From DASPJR01 sp035628505 (GTDB lineage: Bacteria; Planctomycetota; SZUA-567; H5-PLA8): 27,820 nucleotides of DNA. Where the stretch lies: contig DASPJR010000185.1 in assembly GCA_035628505.1 (NCBI GenBank), positions 1-27,820 on the forward strand. The letters are read 5' to 3'. The position numbers and the translations under genes are program-made. The notes under the pieces are model-generated. The model was not told where the DNA came from. It ran no database searches and saw only the letters and a program-made list of their open reading frames with translations. This document shows positions 15,309-24,002 of the stretch, piece after piece. How positions within the stretch are numbered: the first letter of the stretch is position 1; every line of letters begins with the position of its first letter.

Positions 15309-16223
15309 TCACCGCGCCACTGCCTTGCGTCGCCGCACCGGTTTATGTCCTTTGCCGCAGTGCACGCAAGCGCGCTTGCCGTTGAATGCATGTCCGCACT
15401 CTTCGCAACGCGCCGGCTCTCTGGCGTCGGCAAGGCGCCGCATCACTTTCTTGAAATGGTCGGTGTTGCACCAGCGGATGATCTCGCGCGTGCGGACGGT
15501 GTGGAATGGATGCTGCTGATGAACTGCGACCGTGCCGATTAAAAAGTTATCCCAGTCCGATTCCATCAGCTTGTCGTACGCTTCAGCCTGCTTTGCGTAC
15601 AGCGCCAGGTCCACGTTCTGCGTGATGGACTTGGGTCCGCCAGCCAGGCGCACCATCGTCTCGACGACCGGTTTGGCTCCCCCCATTGCCACCGCCGCGG
15701 CGCGATCAGAGGATAGTTCGCTGCGGCGCATCCAGAAGAGGAGCGCATACTGCAGCGGCAGCGAAACGGCGGAGAGCGGCCCGAAGACCACTGGACCATA
15801 GCGAATGAACACGCTGGCCATCGTGTGATAGAGCACGTGCTGGCAGGCAATGTGGCCGCATTCGTGCGCGATCACGGCGCGTACTTCGGTTTCAGTCAGA
15901 TGGTCGATGAGGCCCGATGTGAGCGTAATGAAGACTTTTTTATCACCGTACGTGTACGCGTTGGGAAACGGATTCATCTCGAGGTACAGCTCCGGTTCGT
16001 CAATGCCCAGTCGTGAGCACACAGGCGGCAAATGCCGGTACAGTTCGGGGAGCTGTCGGGGGCTGAGGCGAATCTTGTTGGCCATATTCAAGCCATGCCA
16101 CACGCGCTCAGGAAAAAACTTCATGAACGCCTGCACGGCCGACGAAAACAGCGGCACTGCTCTAAGTTTTTCGAGGGCGGCTTTGTCAGAGGGATGCACG
16201 AAATCGTCTGCGTGTGCCGGCAT
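15309..16223 (-). CDS. M48-family zinc metallopeptidase with C-terminal zinc ribbon
   Basis: A 304-residue peptidase. HECGH at residues 120-124 is the HExxH zinc site, and the helix RRSELSSDRAAA (from ~166) gives the glutamate ligand and conserved Asp of M48 (Ste24/HtpX-like) enzymes. The preceding PNAYTYGDKKVFITLTSGLID strand is typical. A hydrophobic stretch (VFIRYGPVVFGPLSAVSLPLQYALLFW, ~138-164) between the motif and the Glu may touch the membrane. The last ~35 residues form a separate C-x2-C...C-x2-C ribbon (CEECGHAFNGKRACVHCG) and a basic tail (RRRKAVAR). Such a ribbon is not part of the core family. There is no N-terminal signal peptide. A GGAG lies ten bases before the ATG. Confidence 0.9.
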   Translation of the reverse strand: MPAHADDFVHPSDKAALEKLRAVPLFSSAVQAFMKFFPERVWHGLNMANKIRLSPRQLPELYRHLPPVCSRLGIDEPELYLEMNPFPNAYTYGDKKVFITLTSGLIDHLTETEVRAVIAHECGHIACQHVLYHTMASVFIRYGPVVFGPLSAVSLPLQYALLFWMRRSELSSDRAAAVAMGGAKPVVETMVRLAGGPKSITQNVDLALYAKQAEAYDKLMESDWDNFLIGTVAVHQQHPFHTVRTREIIRWCNTDHFKKVMRRLADAREPARCEECGHAFNGKRACVHCGKGHKPVRRRKAVAR

Positions 16224-16364
16224 AAATCAAGTTCTCCAAAAAGAGATTGCGTTTCCATTTATTGACAGGAGGAGCATAGCGGTTTGTCTGGCTACTTTAA
16301 TCTTTTTCCGGCGCAAAGGCCCTTTGAATCTTGCGTGGCACGATGTTGGCTAATTTTCTAAAGA

Positions 16365-18668
16365 ATGAGACGGCTTAATGAGTTTCTGCTTCCCATTTCT
16401 CCAGACGGCAAGGCGACCAGCAAGACCTTCCGGGCGATGCTGCGCAACGCAGTAATCCTGCCCCTGCTGCTGACGCTATCGTTGACAGGTTTCTTTTACT
16501 GGCAGGTGACCGAATTACTGGAGCTGAATGACTGGGTCGAGCGCACCGACCGTACCGTCGCCCAGGCTTACGACACCCAGCGTCTCTTCAGCGAATCCCA
16601 GAACGGGATGCGCGGCTATCTGCTCACGGGGGACCCGCGGTTTCTGGAGCCCTATAACGACGCAGCGTCAAAAATTTCCAACTCACTTGCACTGCTCCGC
16701 AATTCATTGGAAGACGGTGACGAACGCGGCCATTTGCAGCGCGTCGAGAAACTCCATCAACAGTGGAGCGTGTTCTCGGTCGCGCAGATCGCAGCACGGC
16801 GCGAGGGCCGTGAGTACCTTCCGCGGCTCCTCGAAGGCCGGCGCATCATGAATTCCATTCGCACGGAACTGGGCCGTTTTGTGGCCCAAGAACAGGCCTT
16901 GCGCGATCTTCGCAGTGCTCGAGCGCGCACGGCCGCTATGAACCTGATTGTCAGCACGGTGCTGCTGGCGATCCTGCTGGGAATTGCGCTGGCACTCTTT
17001 GCCCGGCGTTCGATCATCAATCTGGCCGGCGAATATACCCGGGCGTTGCAGCAGACGCGGCAGAAAGCACAAGAACTGAACGCCAGCCGCATTGCTCTGC
17101 ACGAAAGCGAAGAACAGCTCAAGAGCCTGATCAATTCCGCAATGGATGCGATCATCTCTTTCAGCGCTGCCGATCACAGCATCCGTATTTTCAACCAGGC
17201 TGCCGAGCGCATGTTCGGCTGCGCTGCGGCAGACGCCCTGGGACAACGCGTCGAAAAGTTTATGCCCTCGATTCCCCTCAGCCGGCCTGTTGAAGCCGCG
17301 AAGAGCGCAGAGGCAAGCGGCTCCCAGCGCGTCATGCTGGCAGTCCGCAACAACGGTGAACGGTTTCCTGTCGAAGCGACGCTCTCCCGCACTGCGGCGG
17401 GCGGGGACAATCTGCTGGCCCTGATTATCCGGGATGTATCCGATCGCGTGAAGGCCGAAGCCGAGCGCGCGCGTCTGCTGCAGCGCGAGAAAACGGCGCG
17501 CGCGGCCGCCGAGAATGCCGAGCGTGAGGCGCTGCATGCCAACCGTGCGAAAGACGAGTTCCTCGCGACGCTTTCGCATGAACTGCGCACGCCGTTAACG
17601 GCGATTCTCGGCTGGGTGCGCCTGATCCGCTCAGGCAAGCTGCCTTATGAAAAAATGGAGCACGGCCTGGATGTCATCGAGAAAAGCACGAAAATTCAGG
17701 CGGACCTGATCGAAGATCTTCTTGACGTTTCGCGCATTGTTACCGGCAAGCTGAATCTGAACCTGCGCCAGATCATGCTGTCTCCGGTGATTAACGCCTC
17801 TCTTGAAGCCGTTCGCCCCAGCGCGGAAGCCAAAGGCATTCGATTGCGCTCGATGATTGTCTCGTCCAACCGCCGCGTTCTTGGCGATCCCAGCCGACTG
17901 CAGCAGGTTATCTGGAACCTGCTCTCCAACGCGGTGAAATTCACTCCGCGCGGCGGGTCGATTGAAGTGCGCATGAGCGAAGTGAATGACCACATTGAAA
18001 TTCAGGTCAGCGACACAGGACAGGGCATCGCGCGTGAATTTCTTCCGTACGTTTTTGATCGTTTCCGCCAGGCAGACAGCTCCAGCACGCGCGCCAAGGG
18101 CGGCTTGGGCATCGGACTGGCGATCGTGCGATACCTGGTGGAAGCACACGGCGGCACGATTACTGCCGAAAGTAAAGGCGTGGGTCAGGGCGCGACGTTC
18201 ACTGTTTCATTGCCGGTCGCGCACACGCTTTCGCCACGTCCGGAGCGATTGACACCGGTGAACGCAAACACTGAAGGCCAGTTCGGCAACAGCACGCTCG
18301 AAGGCCTGCATATCCTGGTCGTGGAAGACGAGCCGGATTCGCTGGATGTCATCCGCATGGTCCTTGAACAACGCGGAGCTCGCGTTACTCCAGCAACCTC
18401 TGTGGATGAAGCATTAATGCTGATCGAGAAAGCACATCCGGACGTTCTGATCAGCGACATCGCCATGCCGCAGCGCGATGGCTATGACCTGATACGCGAA
18501 CTGCGCACGCGCGGCGAGACGCTTCCGGCAGCCGCGCTCACGGCTTTCGCCAAGGAAGAAGACCGCGAACAGGCGCTCTCCGCGGGCTTCCAGGCACACA
18601 TGCCCAAGCCGGTCGAACCATCCGAACTGGCGAGCGTCGTCGCCGATCTGGCGTCTCGTTACCGTTAA
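16365..18668 (+). CDS. Hybrid sensor histidine kinase (CHASE3, PAS, HisKA, HATPase, receiver)
   Basis: A 767-residue membrane sensor. One membrane helix lies at residues ~30-47 and a second at ~193-213. Between them an extracytoplasmic helical CHASE3-type domain is seen (RLFSESQNGMRGYLLTGDPRFLEPY). A PAS domain follows at ~250-362, then a short coiled coil. HisKA carries the phospho-accepting H405 (SHELRTPL). The ATPase has the N-box WNLLSNAVKF (N518, N522), DTGQG (550-554) and GLGIGLA (580-586). A C-terminal receiver domain has acidic residues E654/D655, phospho-acceptor D698 (ISDIAMP) and K748. No response regulator or output gene is adjacent, so its target is unknown. The ribosome binding site is weak. 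Confidence 0.95.
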   Translation: MRRLNEFLLPISPDGKATSKTFRAMLRNAVILPLLLTLSLTGFFYWQVTELLELNDWVERTDRTVAQAYDTQRLFSESQNGMRGYLLTGDPRFLEPYNDAASKISNSLALLRNSLEDGDERGHLQRVEKLHQQWSVFSVAQIAARREGREYLPRLLEGRRIMNSIRTELGRFVAQEQALRDLRSARARTAAMNLIVSTVLLAILLGIALALFARRSIINLAGEYTRALQQTRQKAQELNASRIALHESEEQLKSLINSAMDAIISFSAADHSIRIFNQAAERMFGCAAADALGQRVEKFMPSIPLSRPVEAAKSAEASGSQRVMLAVRNNGERFPVEATLSRTAAGGDNLLALIIRDVSDRVKAEAERARLLQREKTARAAAENAEREALHANRAKDEFLATLSHELRTPLTAILGWVRLIRSGKLPYEKMEHGLDVIEKSTKIQADLIEDLLDVSRIVTGKLNLNLRQIMLSPVINASLEAVRPSAEAKGIRLRSMIVSSNRRVLGDPSRLQQVIWNLLSNAVKFTPRGGSIEVRMSEVNDHIEIQVSDTGQGIAREFLPYVFDRFRQADSSSTRAKGGLGIGLAIVRYLVEAHGGTITAESKGVGQGATFTVSLPVAHTLSPRPERLTPVNANTEGQFGNSTLEGLHILVVEDEPDSLDVIRMVLEQRGARVTPATSVDEALMLIEKAHPDVLISDIAMPQRDGYDLIRELRTRGETLPAAALTAFAKEEDREQALSAGFQAHMPKPVEPSELASVVADLASRYR

Positions 18669-18761
18669 GCCTCATGGTTGTTGATCGTTTACGGATTCTT
18701 CCTTATATTGGTTAGGCAGACTCGTCATTCATGCGCCATGAGTCTTCCTGGGACCAATCGA

Positions 18762-19850
18762 ATGATGATGCGACTTTCTGTAATGCTGGCCTGGACGCTC
18801 GCCTTTGCTGTTGTTGCTGAAGACGAGATGATGCGCATGTCCATTGAGGCGCGCGAACGCGTCATGGCCATCATGGCCGCGCGTAAGGTTCCGGCGGATA
18901 TTTCCGTTCATGTGGCAAAACTGACCGACAACGACGTGCCCACGCGTGAGAGCGCCGTTAAAGCGCTGCTTGAACATTCCGAACGCAAAACGGTGATTCA
19001 CGCGCTCGTCGGGGCCATGAAAGAAGACGACAACAACAAGCGTCCCAATGCCGGAACGGTGCTGGTGAAGATGGGCTCCGAAGCCGTCGTGCCGCTCATC
19101 GAAGCGCTGGACTTGCCCGACGTTCGCGCACGCGCGTCCTGGGCGCTCACGGAGCTTGGTGAGGCGGCCAAACCTGCTGTGCCTTCGCTGGTAAAGCTGC
19201 TCAAATCCAGCGATGCCAATGCAGCCAACGATGCCGCTGTCGCGCTGGGCGTGATGGGGCAGGGCGTCAGCGACGTGCTCCCGGCGCTGATCGAGACACT
19301 CAAGCACGAAAACCGCGACGTTCGCGCAGCGGCAGCCACCGCGATCAAGCAGATTGGTCCGACTGGAGAGCACATCCCGCTGCTGCTGCCAGCGCTGCAG
19401 GACCCTTTTATGAAAGTACGTTCGACAGTTATTCTCACCTTCGCCTACATGGGCGAAGCTGCCCGTCCGACGATTCCTGAAATTATAAAAATGCTCAAAG
19501 ACGAGAACGCCTGGGTGAGGATGCATTCGGCCGCTGCGCTTGGAAAGTTCGAAGCTGCGGCGAAAGACGCTGTGCCAAATCTGCGTGCAGCACTTTCTGA
19601 TGAAGCCGGTATCGTGCGGGGCGTGGCCGCTACTTCGTTGGCGAAAATTCAGCCTTCGGCGGAGATCGTGCCGGACCTGATCAAGCTGGTGCAGGACAGC
19701 AACGAGCGCGTCCGCACTCTGGCCGAGGATGCTTTGGTGACGATCGGAAAGCCCGCGCTGGAGGATCTCAAAGGCGCCGCCGAAGTGCTCGACGACAAGC
19801 GCCTGAAATCCGCGCTGCAGGAAATCATTCAAAAAATACAGACGAAGTGA
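18762..19850 (+). CDS. Exported HEAT-repeat protein
   Basis: A 362-residue protein with a short signal peptide (MMMRLSVMLAWTLAFAVVAED) and then about eight HEAT/PBS-lyase-type repeats. Each is two helices around an A-x-[AV]-x-A-L-G-x-[MI]-G pattern (ARASWALTELGEAAKPAV, ANDAAVALGVMGQGVSDV, VRAAAATAIKQIGPTGEHI, VRSTVILTFAYMGEAARPTI, VRMHSAAALGKFEAAAKDAV, VRGVAATSLAKI). Such solenoids bind proteins; no catalytic motif is visible. The start at 18762 gives the signal peptide and has GGGA eight bases upstream; longer in-frame starts exist at 18678 and 18738. It follows the histidine kinase by 93 bases. Confidence 0.85.
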   Translation: MMMRLSVMLAWTLAFAVVAEDEMMRMSIEARERVMAIMAARKVPADISVHVAKLTDNDVPTRESAVKALLEHSERKTVIHALVGAMKEDDNNKRPNAGTVLVKMGSEAVVPLIEALDLPDVRARASWALTELGEAAKPAVPSLVKLLKSSDANAANDAAVALGVMGQGVSDVLPALIETLKHENRDVRAAAATAIKQIGPTGEHIPLLLPALQDPFMKVRSTVILTFAYMGEAARPTIPEIIKMLKDENAWVRMHSAAALGKFEAAAKDAVPNLRAALSDEAGIVRGVAATSLAKIQPSAEIVPDLIKLVQDSNERVRTLAEDALVTIGKPALEDLKGAAEVLDDKRLKSALQEIIQKIQTK

Positions 19851-19928
19851 AACTCAGCCTCGGGTTCCTGTTGTATTACCCTCTTCTTGCGGGAGGGAAG
19901 AGTCAGCTACAGCATCGCCGGAACGCAC

Positions 19929-20333
19929 TCAGCACTTTTTGACAACCGGATCGAGGTAATGATCCATTGCCAGGTAGAGCGCTTTCGAGTGGCGGATAAA
20001 CAAGAAATTCAGGATCGGCAGCAGCACGAGCACGATGGCCAGAGCGACTGTCAGATTGTTGATCAGGAACACCGTTGCCAGCCCGAGAGCTCCGATCACG
20101 CCGTAGTTGATGGCCCAGGTTGAAATCAGGAAATAGCCCGGCTCGCGCTCGTACTTGTAGCCGCAGCGTGGACAGCCTTCGAGCGGGCAGACCCAGTCTT
20201 TGAGGCTGTGGATCTCACGCGCAAAAATGGGCGTCTCCCCGCATTCGGGGCAGCGCAACTTCAGGCCGCGTTTGAAAAATTTCCAGGCGCTGTCGCTCTG
20301 CGGTGACTGCTCTATCCTGGATGAGTCTGCCAT
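19929..20333 (-). CDS. DUF983 membrane protein
   Basis: A 134-residue protein. Residues 28-57 carry a zinc-ribbon-like C-x2-C...C-x2-C (C28, C31, C54, C57; CPECGETPIF, CPRCGYKYE). Two membrane segments follow at ~70-92 and ~95-114, with the family phrase EPGYFLISTWAINY. This is the DUF983 pattern, found in many bacteria with no established function. AGGAG six bases before the ATG at 20333 selects this start over the longer frame from 20558. It converges with the HEAT gene and diverges from the small gene at 20491. Confidence 0.85.
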   Translation of the reverse strand: MADSSRIEQSPQSDSAWKFFKRGLKLRCPECGETPIFAREIHSLKDWVCPLEGCPRCGYKYEREPGYFLISTWAINYGVIGALGLATVFLINNLTVALAIVLVLLPILNFLFIRHSKALYLAMDHYLDPVVKKC

Positions 20334-20490
20334 GCGGTTCTCCTGCTCTGTTTCCAAGTATATCTCCGCATGTGTAAAGGCACATTCTTTAATCCTCAAA
20401 TGACATGCACAGAAGAACTGGAAACGCCTGCGCGAACGGGTATCTTTCCGCAGGTACATTGAGAATTGCTTTGCAGGACAAGGAGTACGC

Positions 20491-20955
20491 ATGCCATTTA
20501 AAGTTTTTCTGGCCCCCACCGGATCGGGAAACACCGTCTTTGAGGGTGACGTCATCAACGGCTACACCACGCCGGACGGCAAGAACGTGGTCCTGAAATT
20601 CTATTCCAACGACCGCGGCTACACCTGCGGCTCGTTCGGCTTTTCGGACAAATCAGGCAAGCAGATCGATGCCGAGGGCGCCAAAGCGCTGCGCGACGAA
20701 TTCGCAAACCTGATCGAAACAAACGCGGCGAAGACCGGCGTCTTCAGCACAGACTCCAGTCAGAAGCATTTCAGGCTCTCGCGCGAAGTCGACGGCGCTC
20801 CCATGATTCTTGCGGTGATCGGAACCGACCCGCGCTTCGGCACGTCGTATCACCGCGGCGACGCCGAGTCGTTCAAGAAAGTTCTCGCTGAATTCGACAC
20901 GGTGCTGAAAACCATCGAAGACGTCAAAGCGCGCAAGCTGCCGGCGGAGAAGTAA
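20491..20955 (+). CDS. Unrecognised 154-residue cytoplasmic protein
   Basis: I do not recognise this protein. It has no signal peptide or membrane segment and begins MPFKVFLAPTGSGNTVFEGDV. Alternating strands in the first third and helices rich in Lys and Glu at the end (ESFKKVLAEFDTVLKTIEDVK) suggest a compact alpha/beta fold. AAGGAG five bases before the ATG strongly supports the start. The shc gene follows in the same direction, 138 bases away, with a fold-back element between. Confidence 0.75.
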   Translation: MPFKVFLAPTGSGNTVFEGDVINGYTTPDGKNVVLKFYSNDRGYTCGSFGFSDKSGKQIDAEGAKALRDEFANLIETNAAKTGVFSTDSSQKHFRLSREVDGAPMILAVIGTDPRFGTSYHRGDAESFKKVLAEFDTVLKTIEDVKARKLPAEK

Positions 20956-20977
20956 TCAAGCGCTTCATTGAAACGAT

Positions 20978-21064
20978 TCAACACGGAGGCACTGAGGACA
21001 CGCAGACCACGGAGAGTAATAATAAAGCTCCGTGATCTCCGTGCTCTCAATGCCTCCGTGTTGA
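20978..21064. repeat. Fold-back element, CACGGAG word, upstream of shc
   Basis: Arms 20978-21014 and 21028-21064 (37 bases each) are reverse complements with five mismatches, around a 13-base AT-rich loop. The left arm reads as imperfect 8-9 base units beginning CAC (CACGGAGG, CACTGAGGA, CACGCAGAC, CACGGAG). It looks like a diverged relative of the CACAGAG element at 1430-1508. It ends 29 bases before the shc ATG. Confidence 0.9.
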
Positions 21065-21092
21065 AGTTGTGATCACCTGTGGGGAGCAACGC

Positions 21093-23234
21093 ATGAGCAA
21101 AAGCAAATTTGAGAGCCGAAAAATGAAAATTGCGCGTACCGCTGAAGTTCAGGCCATCGAATCCGGTGCGCAACTCCCCGCGGTCATCAGCGATGTTCAC
21201 GTCGACGAAAAGGCCGTTGCCAGCGCAATCGCTGCTTCACAGCAGTGGATGCTTTCGCAGCAGAATCCGGAAGGCTATTGGTGCGCCGAATTCGAAGCGG
21301 ACACGACACTCGAAAGCTACTTCATCATCTTCAAATGGATGTGGGGCCATCGCAACCATCCCAAGATCCCGAAGTACGCGCGCGTTATCATGGAAGCACA
21401 GCTGCCGCAGGGCGGCTGGAGCACTTACGAAGGCGGGCCGACGGAAATTTCTGTTTCGGTGCTCAGTTACCTGGCGCTGAAGCTTGCAGGCTATTCGTCG
21501 AAGCATCCGGATATGATTCGCGCGAAGAACGCAATCCTGAAACTGGGCGGCGCGACGAAGGCGAATACGTACACCAAGTACCACCTCGCCTTTTTCGGAC
21601 AGTACGACTGGAACCACGTGCCGGCGATTCCGCCGGAGATGATTCTCGTCCCAACGGTCAGCCCGTTTCATGTCTACGACATGTCCAGCTGGTCGCGCAC
21701 GATTTTCGTTTCGCTTTCAGTCATTTACGCGCACAAGCCGACTATCGAAGTTCCCAAAGAAATGGGCGTCGATGAACTCTTCGTCGGCGGCCGTGAAAAG
21801 TCCGACCTTGCGCTTCAGAAAGACAAAGAGACGGTTACCTGGAAAAATCTGTTCCTCTTCGCCGACCGCGGCTTGAAAGCCGCCGAGAAACTTCCGATCG
21901 GCATCGCGCGCAGCATCGCGCTGAAAAAAGCGGAGAAGTGGATCATCGAGCGCATGCCCAAGTCGGGCGGCTTAAGCGCCATTCTGCCCGCGATGCAGAA
22001 CTCCATCCTGGCTCTCAAGTGTATGGGTTACACCGAAGACCATGAATGGGTGAAGTACGGCATCCATGAACTTGAAATGCTCGAGATGGAACGCGATGCC
22101 GAACGCATCGAATGCCAGCCCTGCGTTTCGCCCGTGTGGGATACCTGTATCGCCACGTACGCCCTTGGCCAGAGCGGCATGGATCCCAACCACCCGGCAA
22201 TGAAGCAGGCCTCGGCGTGGCTGCTTTCCAAGCAGTGCACCGACTATGGCGACTGGCAGGTTCACAACCCGATGCCACCAGGCGGCTGGTACTTTGAATT
22301 CCTGAACGAATTCTATCCTGACGTCGACGACACCTGCATGACGCTGATGGCGCTGCGCTTCGCCAATGCTGCCGGAAAGCTCCCAGGCATTCCGCAGAAC
22401 AAGCTGCCGGTCAACGGCGTCAAGCGCGGCTTCCTCGGCGCCGAAGCGCCTTCGAAGATTTATACGGAAGAAGACCAGCGCAAGGCCATCGAGCGCGGCG
22501 TGATCTGGATGCTCGGCATGCAGAACGACGACGGCGGCTGGGCCAGCTTCGACCGCGGCAATGATAAGGAGTGGCTCACGAAAGTTCCATTCGCCGACCA
22601 CAACGCGATGATCGATCCGAGCACCGCCGATATTACGTCGCGCGTGCTGGAAAGCCTCAGCTACCAGGACGAATACCACCTGATCCGCTGCCAGAACGTC
22701 GCGGACAAAGAAAAAGTCGAGAAAGCGCAGGAGATCGTGCGCCGCGCGATCGCGTTCATCAAGAAAGACCAGTGCCCGGATGGCTCGTGGTTCGGCCGCT
22801 GGGGCGTGAATTACATTTACGGCACGTGGCAGGTGCTGCGCGGCATGAAACTGATCGGCGAAGACATGAACAAGGGCTACCTGCGCCGCGGCGTCGAGTG
22901 GTTCAAGCGCATCCAGAATCCCGATGGCGGCTGGGGCGAAACGATCGGCAGCTACGACGACATCAGCCTGAAAGGCAAAGGCGAATCGACCAAGAGCCAG
23001 ACTGCCTGGGCGCTGATGGGCCTGATCAGCGCCGGCCAGGCGCACAGCCTCAGTGTGCGGCGCGGCGTGCGTTATCTGCTCGACACGATGACGCCCGAGG
23101 GCACCTGGGAAGAAGTTCCCTGGACCGGCACCGGCTTTCCGCGTGTGTTCTACATGAAGTATCATTACTACCGGCACTACTTCCCGCTGATGGCGCTGGC
23201 GCAGTATCGCCAGGCGATTGAGCAGGGGAAGTAA
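21093..23234 (+). CDS. shc: Squalene-hopene cyclase
   Basis: A 713-residue cyclase that converts squalene to hopene or diplopterol, the entry step to hopanoids. The catalytic D-x-D-D (D410, D412, D413) lies in EFYPDVDDTCMTLMALRF. QW repeats appear along the chain (QNPEGYWCAEFEADTTLE near the start, QLPQGGWSTYEGG, QNDDGGWASFDRG, QNPDGGWGETIGSY). The C-terminal WTGTGFPRVFYMKYHYYRHYFPLMAL is typical of the family. GGGGAG six bases before the ATG at 21093 decides the start. No squalene synthase, hpnCDE or other hpn gene is in the window, so it is either an orphan or the substrate genes are elsewhere. The enzyme is a monotopic membrane protein. Confidence 0.97.
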   Translation: MSKSKFESRKMKIARTAEVQAIESGAQLPAVISDVHVDEKAVASAIAASQQWMLSQQNPEGYWCAEFEADTTLESYFIIFKWMWGHRNHPKIPKYARVIMEAQLPQGGWSTYEGGPTEISVSVLSYLALKLAGYSSKHPDMIRAKNAILKLGGATKANTYTKYHLAFFGQYDWNHVPAIPPEMILVPTVSPFHVYDMSSWSRTIFVSLSVIYAHKPTIEVPKEMGVDELFVGGREKSDLALQKDKETVTWKNLFLFADRGLKAAEKLPIGIARSIALKKAEKWIIERMPKSGGLSAILPAMQNSILALKCMGYTEDHEWVKYGIHELEMLEMERDAERIECQPCVSPVWDTCIATYALGQSGMDPNHPAMKQASAWLLSKQCTDYGDWQVHNPMPPGGWYFEFLNEFYPDVDDTCMTLMALRFANAAGKLPGIPQNKLPVNGVKRGFLGAEAPSKIYTEEDQRKAIERGVIWMLGMQNDDGGWASFDRGNDKEWLTKVPFADHNAMIDPSTADITSRVLESLSYQDEYHLIRCQNVADKEKVEKAQEIVRRAIAFIKKDQCPDGSWFGRWGVNYIYGTWQVLRGMKLIGEDMNKGYLRRGVEWFKRIQNPDGGWGETIGSYDDISLKGKGESTKSQTAWALMGLISAGQAHSLSVRRGVRYLLDTMTPEGTWEEVPWTGTGFPRVFYMKYHYYRHYFPLMALAQYRQAIEQGK

Positions 23235-23290
23235 GGTTGGCGGCCAGAGATCATAGCTGGTATATTGGGTGCAGTATGAGGACCAGTCGA

Positions 23291-23557
23291 ATGGCCAACA
23301 CAAAACTGAGAAAGCGTGTCCAAGAATTGGAGCGGGAAGTCGCACTTCTGAAGGCCATTGCTGCAAAGCAGCAACTGATCAAGGCACCAGATCAACAAGG
23401 TCCGACAGGCACCTGGCTGGACAGCGTATGGGGCGCATTTAACGATGCACCGAAGGAATTTAAAGAGGCAATGCGGTTAGGCCGCGAATACCGCGAGGCG
23501 CAGCGGCGCAAGCCGACAAAGAAGAGGAATGTACGTACTAGACACCGATCTGTTTAG
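23291..23557 (+). CDS. Probable antitoxin with N-terminal coiled coil
   Basis: An 88-residue protein. Residues 1-30 look like a coiled coil with hydrophobic heptad positions (LRKRVQELEREVALLKAI). Residues 42-72 have the form seen in VapB-type neutralising tails (W-x4-WGAFNDAPKEFKEAMRLGREYREAQR). The end is basic. No AbrB-like or ribbon-helix-helix DNA-binding domain is visible. It overlaps the PIN gene by 29 bases, which fits translational coupling. GAGGA lies eight bases before the ATG at 23291; upstream ATGs at 23276 and 23237 are alternatives. Antitoxin function is inferred from the tail and the neighbour. Confidence 0.7.
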   Translation: MANTKLRKRVQELEREVALLKAIAAKQQLIKAPDQQGPTGTWLDSVWGAFNDAPKEFKEAMRLGREYREAQRRKPTKKRNVRTRHRSV

Positions 23558-23951
23558 CATCCTGGACCATACTGGCACATTAAGTGAAAAGGTGCGTGGC
23601 CATATGATGTTGGCCGGCATCGACAATGTGTGTACGTCAATCATTACATACGAAGAACAAACACGAGGCTGGCTGAGTTATATTGGTCGTGCTAAGTCGC
23701 CTGCTGATGAAATAAATGCGTATCGTTTATTGTCTAAGCACATAGAAACCTACCGATACGTTCGAGTCCTTTCTTTCGACCAACACGCTTCCTGGCACTT
23801 TCAGCGGTTGCAGAAAGCAGGAATTCGCATCGGCAGCATGGATTTGAAGATTGCCGCTATCGCGCTCGCGCAGGACGCCACGCTCATTACGCGCAACCTG
23901 CGGCACTTTCGCGACGTACCGGGATTGAAAATCGCGGACTGGACGAAATAG
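23529..23951 (+). CDS. PIN-domain ribonuclease (VapC-like toxin)
   Basis: A 140-residue PIN domain. The conserved acidic residues are D5 (VLDTD), E42 or E43 (TYEEQTRG) and D105 (GSMDLKIAAIAL), with N123 in the TRNLRHF motif. In known VapC enzymes these bind a metal and cut specific RNAs such as tRNA. The closing DVPGLKIADWT is typical of chromosomal VapC proteins of the LDTD / SMDLKIAA subfamily. It is coupled to the preceding antitoxin-like gene by overlap. The base composition resembles the surrounding DNA except for the AT-richer central third, so recent transfer is not clear. Confidence 0.88.
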   Translation: MYVLDTDLFSILDHTGTLSEKVRGHMMLAGIDNVCTSIITYEEQTRGWLSYIGRAKSPADEINAYRLLSKHIETYRYVRVLSFDQHASWHFQRLQKAGIRIGSMDLKIAAIALAQDATLITRNLRHFRDVPGLKIADWTK

Positions 23952-24002
23952 CGTCAAACGAAGTTTCTCTTTATGCGTAACCTCACATATGGAACGCGAC
24001 GC

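Noticed and set aside
21972..23366. 464-residue minus-strand open frame
   Set aside because: It lies opposite shc, whose product has the DxDD and QW motifs; this frame is a shadow.
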